From Nyssa sinensis (taxonomy: Eukaryota > Streptophyta > Magnoliopsida > Cornales > Nyssaceae): a DNA stretch of 64,000 nt. How positions within the stretch are numbered: position 1 is the first letter of the stretch; every line of letters begins with the position of its first letter. The notes below the pieces were generated by a model. The model had not been told where the DNA came from. It saw only the letters and a program-made list of their open reading frames with translations, and ran no database searches. The translations under genes were made by a program, and so were the position numbers. This document shows positions 53,624 through 64,000 of the stretch, piece by piece. Location of the stretch: assembly GCA_008638375.1 (NCBI GenBank), contig CM018043.1:59398510-59462509 (forward strand). The letters run 5' to 3'.

Positions 53624-56600
53624 TGTCACGACCCGAAACCCACCCTATGCGGATCTCGTATCGTGGGGCCGACCCCATGGCCGTCCCTACTTTTTCCATT
53701 TTTTTACCAATGATAACGGTAAATAATATAAACATGACATTAAAGTGCGGAAGCTTTATTACAATTATTGTTCAATGACTAAACTTCAAACTAACAATAA
53801 ACTGATCATAAACCACTCTTAGGTGGTGAGTACATGGGAGAGACTTCATTCATTACTATTATGCTCCTCAACTGTCTCTTTAATCTCCTGATCTCCTACT
53901 GTGGTTCTGTAACATTCTCACCTGAAAAAATTTAGTAAGGGGTGAACTACAAACTCAGTAAGTAGAAGCCTATCCCCAATACGGGTGGGGATGACATAAA
54001 TGATTACAAGTCAAGGTAACATGATAGCCAGTCATGACAATGATTGCAGTCAACTGTAAAATGCCACAATGGCCAATGAATGACAAGGTACAATAACAGT
54101 CAAGGGTAACCAATGAATGACAACGTACAATAACCGTCAAGAGTAACAACGTAGCATGAATATAGAATAAGCTCAATGAATACCATCAACATAAATACTG
54201 CCACAATGAAGCAGTCACAATCAAGTCCAATAAAACAAAACCAATCAACATAGAACTATATCAATTAACATGGATGATGCCTTTACTCCGTTCAGGGTTT
54301 GGCAGACCCTCGGTCTTTTGGGGCCCGGCATACCCCCATTAACATAAATGCATATAAAATGCCCATTAACCTTAATGCGTAAAAACGCCATAATTGCCAT
54401 ATGTCTTTTTTGACCCGTAGGTCCCAGTCAATCAGATAGCATCAGATAGGTAATGTGGCTGAGCACAAAACCCGGCACTTAACATAAATTAAGATTCTAT
54501 AGTATTCTATATGAATGTACAAAACATGGAACATCATAATGTAACATACAGTAAATGGATATCAATGAAATGAATCAGTCATGCAACATCAACCAGTAGG
54601 CATCCACCAGGCAGAACAATATCCATGGTGGGAAACAATGACAGTGAATACATATATGAGTACAAGATTGGCAGTAATGGAAAGAACGTGGCTTGGAAAC
54701 CACGTATCAAAGATAGGAATCCACTTACCTCATCAACGTCTTAATATCCCGTGACTTTCTCCATTCCTTGTGACTTGCCTATAAATCAATAAACACGTTT
54801 CAGCTTTCATAACATTTACCGAATTTATGCCTCGTTACTCTAAATACCTCCCTTACTAATTTATGTTTTACGATTTCCATTTTTAACTTAATTTACCCAA
54901 GGGCAAAATGGTCATTTACGTGTCTCTGCTTTTTGGGTTCTGTTTTCATAATTTGGACTTCACCGTTGAGTCCAGTAGGTTTGAATTAATAAAAATTCAC
55001 TATTTACTTAACTAAATCGGAGTTCGTTTGACTCACCTTCGACATAGGGGTATTTTGGTCATTTTGACATTATACGAGTATTTTATTTTTTTTCGGGACT
55101 CCGTCTCGTAAAATGGACCTCACCATTAAATTCAGTGGGTCCAAAATAGTAAGTTTTCATTATTCATTCTACTAATTTACTCGTCGAAATTAAATTTGAA
55201 ATTTATTCATTTAAACCATTTATTTAAATTAATTAATCTAGCTAATACATATTAGTATTTGAGCCCAAACAGACCACATGTGCCTTGGTGGCACAGTGGC
55301 TAAGCTTCTCACCCTTTCCCTTTTGGTCACAGGTTCAATTCGCTGCCCATATCTTTTTTTCATTTTCTGTTAATACATTTTTCATTTTTTTTTCCTTTCC
55401 GTTCAAGTTTAAGCCAACCATTGGATAGCTCTCCTTTCTAACCAAACACTATCTAAACTCAAATTTAAAAATTTACCCATGAAGTACAAGTGTTGGGCAG
55501 TCATCTGAATGGGTGGGTCGGGTCAGACCCAACCCGGTTTGGCCAAAATAAAATCGCAAAATCCAGCCGCACAGCAACACTTCCCAGCGTGTTGGTTGTC
55601 TTCTCCGTCAATGGCGGCTCGCCGGCGACGAATTTTCTAGCGTTTTCCAGTGGGGTTAACACCTACGAGTTATGGGCAACTCAAATCTACCGTCGGATTT
55701 CAAATCGGAGTGCCGGAGCACTCCCAAAATGACCGGAACAGTAGCACACCAGGGGCTGTGCGGTTTTCCGGCAGCCCCTTTCCCTTCCGTTTTTCTCTGT
55801 TTTTCTCCTACGGTTTCAATCCCGATTGACTCTAAAATTTCCCTACACCCAAGGGAATCAATTACCCATGATCTAGCCCAATTAATCGCAACAAAATCGC
55901 CTCACCCGAACTGTTTTTCTCCTCCGTTTTCACTGTTGCGCCCAGTTTTAAATTCTGTTCGATTTTGTTAAATTTTTGTTTTCCTTGATTCAATTCTAAC
56001 AATTCTAACACCAATCAAATTCTATGCATTCAATCAAGTCCTATGTTTCACACGATTCTATATCAACATAGTAATTCATGCTCGACAACAAAATTAAACA
56101 CAGAAAATTAACCGCACTCACCCAATTGCGCGTACAGGGCTGTTACTGGTTTCTCTTCCGAATCCACTGCCCAATCTGATTTTCTTGGCTCGTTTCCTCC
56201 TCCTCTTCTTGCACACCTCACGCAAAATGCCCGACCTGCCTCTTCCTTCTTCCTCTTTTTTTTTTCTTCCTTTTTCTTCCCCCTGTTCTAGCGTCCAGCC
56301 GTCCCTCTGTTTCTGTTTTTTTCTTTTCTTTTCTTCTCTTCTTCCTCTGATTATAACGCATGGCTGTTATATAAAACAAGAGAACGCCCCTCACTTAATT
56401 TCTCTCTCTCCCGCGCCCTTCCAGGTTCTACACTTCAACTCCCCTTTTCTTTCTCTCTTCCTCAACCGTAACCACTGCCCCTTCATTTGCTCCCCATCCG
56501 TTTTTCTTCTTTTTTTTTTTTTTCTTCAGTTACATGTTATAACTGATTACACCACACATACATATTTCTTTATTTATTTAAATTTTCACACCTATATATA

Positions 56601-56913
56601 TATATACATATATATTGTTCACATATTACATTCTCATTTTTATTTCTTTCCAAATTCTCATTTTTTTCATTTAGCTTTTATTTTATTTTTATATTTTCTT
56701 TTTTTTTCATTTATTTTTTTTTCTTTATTTAAGATTTCATTTTTTGATTTCGGTATTCGTTCATGGCTTCCTTGACATCGCTTGGACATTATTCGTACCT
56801 TCAAGTCTATTTAAAATTTCACAATCGCCCAATTATTAAATGTTATAACAAAAAGCTCTAATAGTTCGAGTTTACTTGGCTTGCTCCGTAACATTTTGGG
56901 TCGGGGTATTACA
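53624..56913. mobile_element. Solo LTR, 3.3 kb, chromovirus-like ends
   Basis: The block starts TGTCACGACCCGAAACCC and ends GGGTCGGGGTATTACA, and is flanked by a perfect ACTCC duplication (53619-53623 and 56914-56918) inside copia RT. Its start is not repeated within, so it is a solo LTR. The ends resemble long LTRs of Tekay/Del-type chromoviruses as I remember them. Its right third is pyrimidine-rich on the plus strand and gives spurious open frames. Confidence 0.85.
55282..55350 (+). repeat. tRNA-like segment with pol III A and B boxes (SINE-head-like)
   Basis: TGGCACAGTGG at 55289-55299 matches a pol III A box, and GGTTCAATTCG at 55332-55342 matches a B box apart from one or two positions. 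The 32-base spacing is that of tRNA genes. No complete cloverleaf was drawn and no anticodon is assigned. It could be a tRNA-derived SINE head absorbed by the LTR. Confidence 0.5.
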
Positions 56914-58193
56914 ACTCCATTGGAAAAGCAACATGTTTGTAACCAGAAAAACCACTATCATGCAAGATGTCTAGAGCATACTTGCGTTGGCACAAAACAA
57001 TTCCTTTTTCTGATCTAGCAACCTCAATCCCCAAAAAATATTTAAGTTCTCCAAGATCTTTGATTGTAAAAGAATCATGGAGAAATTTCTTAACATCATG
57101 TATAGCAGCAAGACTCTCTGAAGCCAGAATTACATCATCAACATAGATGAGGAGGGCCATAAAACTTGAGGATGTTTGCTTAATGAATAAGGAAGAATCA
57201 GACTTAGCTTGTAGGAAACCATACTGTAGCAGAGAACTGGACAGCTTGGAAAACCACTGCCTTGAAGCTTGCTTTAAACCATATAAGCTCTTTTTAAGCT
57301 TACAAACTTGAGGATCAGTTGGGGAAGAATAGCCTGGTGGTAGCTTCATGTAGACCTCTTCATTTAAGTCTCCATGGAGGAAAGCATTGTTTACATCAAG
57401 TTGATGTAAATGCCAATGCTTAATGGCAACAATAGAAAGTAAGACTTTAACAGTTAACATTTTTGCTACAAGGGAAAAGGTGTCAAAGAAATCAAGGCCT
57501 TCCTGTTGGGTAAAACCCTTGGCCACTAATCTGGCCTTATATCTTTCAATAGAACCATCGACTTTAAACTTGATTTTGTAAACCCATTTGCATCTTATTG
57601 TTGTCTTATTTGGAGGTAGAATTGCAAGTTCCCAAGTATTATTTAATTCAAGGGCTTTAATTTCTTTTGACATTGCATCTTGCCATTCGGGTTGAGAGTT
57701 GGCTTGTTTAAAAGTGTTGGGCTCAACAGGATTTGTGAGAGAAGAAGTAAAGGCTCTATGTTTTGGCGAAAGTTTATTATATGACAAAAAATTAGTAAGA
57801 CAGTAAGACTTACCAAAATTGAAGCACAGCAGCTGGCATGGAATGTGAGTGATTTGTTGAAGTAGGCTGAGTCATATAACCACAACGATAGTTCTGCAAA
57901 TATGAAGGAGGATTTCTGATCCGGGTTGATCTTCTAATATCTGGAACAACGTTGTTATGTTCTGTAGGAGTGGACAAAGGGGGAGATGTTGTATTCTCAT
58001 TTGCTGTGATATCGGAATCTCGAGATAGAATGGGTGGAGAAGCAATAGGAGTTGAGGATCGTATGAAGTCATATACCTGAGGGAATTCAGGGAATACAAA
58101 AGGTGTATATGTAGCATTTGGGAGGGAAGGAAAGCTAGATTCATGAAATACGACATTTCTGGATATGAAAGTTTTGAGAGTTGAAAGATTAAG
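56914..58193 (-). pseudogene. Nested copia pol: reverse transcriptase part
   Basis: The minus strand encodes the RT of the nested copia element from about 57787 to 56909: WQDAMSKEIKALELNNTWEL, KARLVAKGFTQQEGLDF, LDVNNAFLHGDLNEEVYMKL, LYGLKQASRQWF and the catalytic IYVDDVILAS. The upstream linker at 57810-58193 (NLSTLKTFISRNVVFHESSF and RRSTRIRNPPSYL) is in another frame. The solo LTR at 53624-56913 cuts the domain near its end, and the MITE-like block cuts the linker at 58194. Confidence 0.9.
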
Positions 58194-59452
58194 GCTGTGC
58201 TTGGTTATCAATTCAAAAACAAATTTTAAAAATTTGTTTGTTTAGTCAACCAAAAAACAAAATCCAAAACTTAATCTTAAATTCAAACAATGGTTCAAAT
58301 TCAAAGAAATTAAATCCAAACAATGGTTCAAATTTTAAGAAATTAATTATCAAATTAAATTTTATTTGATTTGACAATAATATTAATATATATTATATTT
58401 ATAAAATATTATATTATAGTTTATATTATACATATAAAATATTATTTTATAATATGCCAAACTTATGATATATAACTTTAATTTTAAAAAATATTATATA
58501 ATTTAATAAGTAATATATGTTATATTAATTAATCGAATTTGTTAAATCTTGTTATTTTTATTAAATTTGAATAAAATTAAATTTTTTATATCATATTTAA
58601 TTAAATGTATTAAATTCTGATCATATTTTTTAAGAATATTAAAAATTGTGAAAATGTAATTCAGATATAATTTGTTTCAAAATATTAATTTTTTAAAAAT
58701 TATGAAAATGTATTTAGATATGACAATCTGAATTATAAAATAGTAAAAAAATTTAAAATTAATAGTTTTTCAATAGCGTATCCCACGTTTTAAAATTAAA
58801 AATTTATTTTTTAAAATCTAAACAAATAAAGGGGGGGTAGTTTTTATTTTTTAAAAATATTATAATAAAATAATAAAAAATATAAATTTCATATATTTAA
58901 AAAATAAATACTCACCCCAAGCAAATAGGACATTGATCTTAAATCCGTCAACGGTCTTATTCGTTGGAAAAACAGTTGATCTTCCTAAATAAAGATCATG
59001 TAAGCCATACCTTTTATTGGATGACCGTTTCCTATAAAAAAAAATAATAATAATTAAGGCTTTCCAGTATATAATAATAATTTTGAAAAAAAAAAGAATT
59101 TGAATAGCTTGTCAATGGATCAATGTTGGATGTTTACCTGATAGTAATTTAGATAAAATTTTTTGAAAAATATTTTAAAAAATTTTGTAATTAATTTTTT
59201 AAAAATTATAAAAATGTATTTCAATATGATAATCTAAATTTAAAAAAAAAAAATTAATTTCAAAACACATCTTGTAATTTGAAATTAAAAATCTTATTTT
59301 AAAAACATAACCAAACATAACCTACTTTTTTTTTTATCTTTTTTCAAATTAATCAATCCAAACAATGGTTCAAATTCCAAGAAATTACTTTTCAAAACAC
59401 TTCTCAAAAAATTTCTTAAAACTTTAACTCTCAAAAGCTATCCAAACATACC
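58194..59452. mobile_element. MITE-like AT-rich insertion in the nested copia element
   Basis: Copia coding sequence breaks off at about 58193 and resumes at about 59453 at the same codon region (GYKLL then NLSTL). The roughly 1.26-kb insert has imperfect inverted ends: GCTGTGCTTGGTTATCAATT on the left, and GGTATGTTTGGATAGCTTTT on the right in reverse complement. Near both ends it carries copies of AATCCAAACAATGGTTCAAA. It has no coding capacity. The target duplication is unclear (at most 2-3 bases). Confidence 0.65.
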
Positions 59453-61824
59453 AGCAATTTGTAACCCTTTATGTTTGGTGGATAGCCAAGAAACAAACAT
59501 TTTACAGCTCGCGATGAGAACTTTCCTCGATTATTTGTGATTGTGTTAGCAAAGCACAAACACTCGAAGACTTTAAGGTAATTATAGGAAAGTGGTTTTT
59601 GATAAAGTAGAGTATACAGTGTCTTGTTATCAAGAACAGAAGATGGAGTTCAATTAATAAGATGAGTAGCTGTTAGAACAGATTCACTCCAGTAGGATAA
59701 TGGCAGTTTTGACTGAAAAAGTAAAGCTCTGGCAACATTTAATAAATGTTGATGTTTCCTTTCAACTCTGCCATTTTGTTCAGGGGTTTCTACACAAGAC
59801 AATTGATGAATAAGGCCAAGAGATTGATAGAAAGTTGGCATATTAAATTCCTGGCCATTATTAGTTCTAATTTTTTGCACTTGAGTACTGAATTGTGTTT
59901 GAACATAGGTGATAAAATTCATGAGCAAGGAACGAGTTTCAGATTTAGTTCTCATGAGATACAACCAGGTAAATCTTGAATAATCATCTATAATTGTTAG
60001 AAAGAATTGATAACCCGAATGAGAAACAACAGAGAAAGTGCCCCATATATCACAGTGTATCAATTGAAAAATTTTATTGGAATTACTTTGTGATACAGGG
60101 AAAGACAACTTCTTTTGTTTAGCTAATGGACAAATCTCACAAACATGATTGTGAGATGATTTTACAGATGAATCAAAAGAATAGATTATTTGTAACCTAG
60201 TAAAAGACACATGACCTAATTGGTAATGCCATATATTAGGAATTGTAGTAGAAAGATGGGAAGAAATATTTGAAGATAAACCTATCGAAGCAGATAAATC
60301 CTTCTTGATTAATGACTGATTGTTGATAGCAAGAAGATTGAGTAAGTGGTATAGACCAGCTCTAGCTTCAGCAAGACCAATCATTTTCCAGTTGTGGAGA
60401 TCCTGCAATAGACATTTAGAATGAAAGAAAAACAGGGCAATGGAATGATCTTTGGTCAGATTTGATGCAGAGATAAGATTGACGTTGAAAGAGGGTACAT
60501 AAAGAGCATTATGTAATGTCAACGCAGGTGTAAGTTGAACTGTTCCAATGAAGCTAACTGAAACAGAATTACCATTTGGTAATTGAACTGAAGAAGGTTT
60601 AGTAAGCAACTGCATTGATGTAAAAAAATGTGGAGAACAGATCATGTGATCTGTTGACCCAGTATCAATTATCCAAGTGTTAGCAATGAATTTGGAAGTA
60701 ACAAAACATGCTGGATTTAATTGAGATATACCTGACGCAGAAATAATATTGGCAACAGGGTTAGGGTTGATTATAGCTGAGGATAGGCTATTGGCAAGTG
60801 AAATCAAATTCTGAATTTGCCCTTGTGTAAAAGGCATTGTTGGGACACTTGAATTTTGCTCCAAAGAATAAGCAATATTAGCCTGTGGATTTTGAGCAGT
60901 GGTTGATCGCTTTCCTTGGGGACCTTTCCATCCTGGTGGATATCCAGTAATCTTGAAACATTTATCTATAGTGTGACCAGAATAACCACAATAGGTGCAA
61001 ATGACATCAGATTTTCCTTTCTTGTTGAACTTCGAAGCATTAAATGGCTGTTTAGATGCCTGTGCAACAGCCATGGCTTGAGAATTAAGAGAAATTCCCA
61101 CAACATTAGTTAGAGATCGCTAACTTTCTTCTTGAAGCAACAAGGAAAACACTCTTCCCATAGAAGGCAAAGGGGAAAGAAGTAACAATTGACTACGAAT
61201 AGCTGAGTAAGAATCATTCAATCCAATCAGAAACTTTATCACATAGTCCTCTTGTTGTCTATCAGAGAGATTCTATAGTATGGCACATGTACATTTTTCC
61301 ATTATTCCACATGCACAATTAGGAATAAGACGGTAGCTAATGTATTCATCCCATAACGTTTTGAAATCACTGAAGTATTCAGTGACTGAACTAGAACCTT
61401 GAGAAATAGAACTTAAAGATTTCTCCAAGGTAAAGACTCTAGGACCATCACTGCGAAGGTATCTTACCTTCAACTCATCCCAAATCTTAGAAGCAGTGTT
61501 GAAATATAGAAGATTGCCACGAATCTCTTTTGCTATTGAATTCATCAACCAAGAGAGGACAAGGTTATTTGCACGAAGCCATGCCACTTGAAGCCGGTGA
61601 TCATCAGGACCAGGTGGAGGAAGACTACCGTCAACGAAACGAATCTTTTTCTTCACGGTGAGTGCGATGGAGATAGATCGACTCCAAGCAATGGAATTGG
61701 CACCATTAAAGATTTCTGCCACCAGAAGTGCTCCAGGGTTGTCACTAGGGTGGAGAAAACAAGGACTGGATGAGTCATCGGAAGGGTTAACTTCTGAGGA
61801 AGGTAAAAAGGGGGATTCCGCCAT
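59453..61824 (-). pseudogene. Nested copia gag, protease and integrase with nonsense codons
   Basis: Gag starts at the ATG at 61824 (MAESPFLPSSEVNPSDD) and shows the copia gag pattern ANNLVLSWLMNSIAKEIRGN. The same frame continues past stops at 61273 and near 61123 into a CCHC knuckle (CTYCGYSGHTIDKC) and protease (WIIDTGSTDHMICS). Integrase follows (HCDIWG, FFLTIIDDYSRFTWLYL, IRTNNGQEF, NGRVERKHQH) and ends at another stop at 59650, beyond which PPNIKGYKLL is still readable. Apart from these three single-codon stops the frame is colinear over about 790 codons. Each stop can be explained by one C-to-T change (Gln or Arg codon to stop). Confidence 0.9.
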
Positions 61825-62225
61825 AGAAGCAATAGCTCGAGATTCAGATTACAAAAAAAAAAAAAAAATGATTTACACAACGAGTGGTAGATTGAAGAGA
61901 ATCAATTAAAATCGAGAAAATCAAAAAATTGATTTACACGAGTGATAGATCCAGAGAATCCAGCAGAAATCGAAGGAGACATCAAAGCAGAAAATCAAAG
62001 CATCGTAGCAAATCCAGCAGAAATCGAAGCAGAAATAGGTCATCGGACAAATCGAAGGGGAAGGACAAATTGAGCAGAAAATCCAGAGGCAGCGACGTCG
62101 ATCACCACAGATCGAGAAAATCAGAAACCCTAACGTTAGAGTTCGATGCGCAGAACGGCAAGAGTGAAAAAAAGATAAACCGATAGAAGAGAAACGAAGG
62201 ATTGAAGACTTTGCAACGGAATAAA

Positions 62226-62237
62226 GCTCTAATACCA
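62226..62237 (-). other. Primer-binding site of the nested copia element
   Basis: On the minus strand it reads TGGTATTAGAGC, one change from the standard copia site, and abuts the LTR at 62238. Confidence 0.8.
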
Positions 62238-62580
62238 TGTGAAATCTTATGAGAATCTAAGAACAGAGAATGAAACAAAATAGAGAGTGTTCAAGAAAGA
62301 GAAAACCTTTCTGCTTCTAATCTTTACAAAAGGATGATGTTTACAAAAGTGGTACAGTACAACTATTTATATATTATTACAAACTATACAAAATATCTCT
62401 GTCAAGACTAATTTCTAATTTCAGCTAACTAACTTTGACTGCTATAACAAACTAACAACCTGCTACTATATACATTGCTGTTTGGCAACAAACTAACAAC
62501 CTGTTGCTATATATATATTGTTGTTTGGCTGCTTGGGATTTAATCTTCATATCCTCAATTTGCTTTTGTATATTCCAACA
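62238..62580 (-). repeat. 5' LTR of the nested copia element
   Basis: This is a 343-bp repeat of the split 3' LTR, with TG...CA ends, and is followed by CCCAC. Confidence 0.93.
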
Positions 62581-62939
62581 CCCACCACCAAAAAATTGCC
62601 AGGAACACTCGCAGTAACTACTAGTCTTGACCATCTCTAATCTTTTCAAATTTATCTTTGAAATTATACAATAAACAACCCTCAACATCTTCGGTCGTTG
62701 TTGTCGGCGCAACCTCGTTGCTATGCTCCATCTCTATCATCACAAACCCCCTTGCACATCACTGAAGCCACCATTACCTCCCCCTTGTCAGCCACACCAG
62801 CCATACCCGACGCTTTCCATGACCCACATGTACATATAGCCCCCTCACGACCATAGCCAATCCTCACCCAAAAAAATGGAGCTACCCTTCTAGGATTTGA
62901 AGTTGCAGTGAAAATAAGTTGGGGTAGAGAGGGTAGAGA

Positions 62940-63408
62940 GCGTGAGGAGGGAGATTGGTGAGAATGAGTTGTAACTTTGCAATAATATCCTTTGAATTTG
63001 CATGAGTCTTGTGCGTGCTCTTTTTCCATCCATATTAAACGTTCAAGTGTGACAGAATGATGAAATTGAAATGGAGCTAAAAATCGAAAGGTGAAATTGA
63101 CAAAATTGAAAAAATAGGGATTAAAATGAAATTCGGAATAAAGTTCAAGGGTGAAAAGTGTAATTTACCCACAAAAATAAGTTATTTGTCTTAAATTCAT
63201 TTTTATATAAAATAAAAAAAAAATCTTTAAAAAAGTTAGAAAAAAATTGAAAAAATCGTAAAAACAAGGGGGCAATTTTGTCATTCTGAAAAAAAAATTA
63301 ATTTGAGGGACTATTTATAATTTGTTACTAAAAGTATAAAAGATTCAGAAATCTCAAAGAAAATCCGTGTAATTATCAAAATTCATAAAAAGTCAGTGTA
63401 ATTTACCT
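62940..63408. repeat. Right long inverted repeat
   Basis: This is the inverted partner of 48870-49320. The region between it and the copia element (62586-62939) is unique sequence, possibly the captured 5' flank of the cytidine deaminase gene. Confidence 0.75.
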
Positions 63409-64000
63409 TAAAAAAATACCCCTAACTTTAAGTTGTATATATGAATTTTCTTTTTAAAATTTTAGTCTAGTGCATGAAATTTTAGAGATGCCCGGCCTTG
63501 ATAAATTTTTGATTAGTTACATTTTTAATTACTTGCTAAAATTTGGTTTTAAATTGAAAAAATGCTTCTAAACGATTTTTAACCAAAATTGATTTGGAGT
63601 AACGAATCATGTTTAGTTGCAAAATTTCAAGTCCAAATTAAGGATATAAACAAAGTAGACTTATTGGGTACCAGCGGCAAGCTCTGCCTTTTTGTTTTCT
63701 ACTTAACATTTTTGTTAAGGGTGCAAAAATGTAATAACTAGGACAACTCCCCATTTTTCTTGGTTGGGGGATGGGTGAAACTCTCAATTTTTTTTTTTTA
63801 AATATATTAATAAAAAAGCAACCAAAAAAAAAATTTCAAAAATTTCAGTGGACCACACCCTTGTATGGTGCATATTTATTATTATTTTTTTTTGGGATAA
63901 AAAGTGCTGTGGGGCAGAATGGAAATCCTAAATATAATGTGTGTGCAGTGACTTGATTAAGAGTCGTGTGTATAAAAAAGATATATCTTTTCATTTCGGA
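63409..64000. other. Intergenic, nothing recognised
   Basis: AT-rich sequence with poly-A and poly-T runs. No coding or RNA feature could be supported. Confidence 0.4.

Larger units (their letters stand above)
50637..62580 (-). mobile_element. Ty1/copia element with three nested insertions
   Basis: The 5' LTR at 62238-62580 matches a 3' LTR that is split into 50637-50798 and 52708-52886. A perfect CCCAC target duplication lies at 50632-50636 and 62581-62585. The primer site next to the 5' LTR reads TGGTATTAGAGC on the minus strand. The gag-pol between them has several stops and is interrupted by a 3.3-kb solo LTR and a 1.3-kb MITE-like block. A 1.9-kb solo LTR sits in the 3' LTR. The LTRs differ at about ten positions plus a small indel (about 3%), older than the two complete elements to the left. 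Confidence 0.93.
48870..63408. mobile_element. Long-TIR MULE-like element carrying a cytidine deaminase pseudogene, split by nested insertions
   Basis: About 450 bases at 48870-49320 recur in reverse complement at about 62940-63408. Both copies contain the blocks AGGTAAATTA (outer end), TACACTTTTCACCCTTGAAC, TTTCAATTYCATCATTCTGT and CAAAGGATATTATTGYAAA. The outer flanks are AAAAAAAAT and TAAAAAAAT, 8 of 9 matching, which fits a MULE-type 9-bp target duplication but is weak because it is A-rich. Removing the copia element at 50637-62580 leaves about 2.6 kb containing a cytidine deaminase copy. No transposase was seen. Confidence 0.7.

Noticed and set aside
56185..56775. Plus-strand open frame of 196 codons rich in Phe, Leu and Ser
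   Set aside because: It lies inside the 3.3-kb solo LTR in a pyrimidine-rich tract. The hydrophobic composition is a by-product of poly-T/C sequence and there is no domain.
61929..62186. Plus-strand Arg/Ser-rich frame resembling an SR protein
   Set aside because: It is antisense to the leader of the nested copia element, between its primer site and gag. The composition comes from AGA/TCG repeats in that leader.
48870..63408. Interpretation of the inverted repeats as LTRs of one giant retrotransposon
   Set aside because: The arms are inverted, not direct, and the copia element inside has its own LTRs and target duplication.

Overview
This is a nuclear window from a flowering plant, most likely a eudicot. 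It is AT-rich and dominated by transposable elements. The evidence is spliced host genes with GT-AG introns (a light-harvesting protein and three alkenal reductases), plant Ty1/copia and Ty3/gypsy (Tat-type) retrotransposons, a LINE, a TRIM and gene-carrying Mutator-like elements. Nothing bacterial or organellar was seen, and no species is assigned.

Layout. 1-1253: start of a copia element on the minus strand (gag, primer site, 5' LTR) running off the left edge. About 1863-2275: a TRIM-like miniature. 2936-4506: an intact two-exon LHCB2 gene (minus), with its promoter to about 4720. About 5480-8860: an LTR-like remnant and a decayed LINE with a foldback insertion. 8889-13805: a complete, very young copia element (plus; TSD ATTTC; LTRs differ at one base). 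13953-17029: alkenal reductase gene A (minus). 18075-28186: a full-length Tat-lineage gypsy element (minus) that carries a three-exon antisense extra ORF and an 80-bp hairpin repeat array. 28551-29938: a Pack-MULE carrying the 5' end of the flowering-time gene FCA. About 32540-35060: a decayed copia pol. 36605-40647 and 42066-47478: alkenal reductase genes B and C (minus). 48870-63408: a second long-TIR MULE-like element carrying a cytidine deaminase pseudogene. It has been split by an 11.9-kb copia element, which itself holds two solo LTRs and a MITE-like insertion. The last 0.6 kb shows nothing recognisable.

Functionally, only four host genes look intact. One is LHCB2 (photosystem II antenna). 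The other three form a tandem family of NADPH-dependent alkenal/enone double-bond reductases (reactive carbonyl detoxification or phenylpropanoid double-bond reduction) with identical exon structures. A and B are closely similar and share intron and upstream sequence, but about 19.6 kb of transposon-rich DNA now separates them. Everything else is mobile DNA in various states, with two independent cases of host gene fragments inside terminal-inverted-repeat elements.
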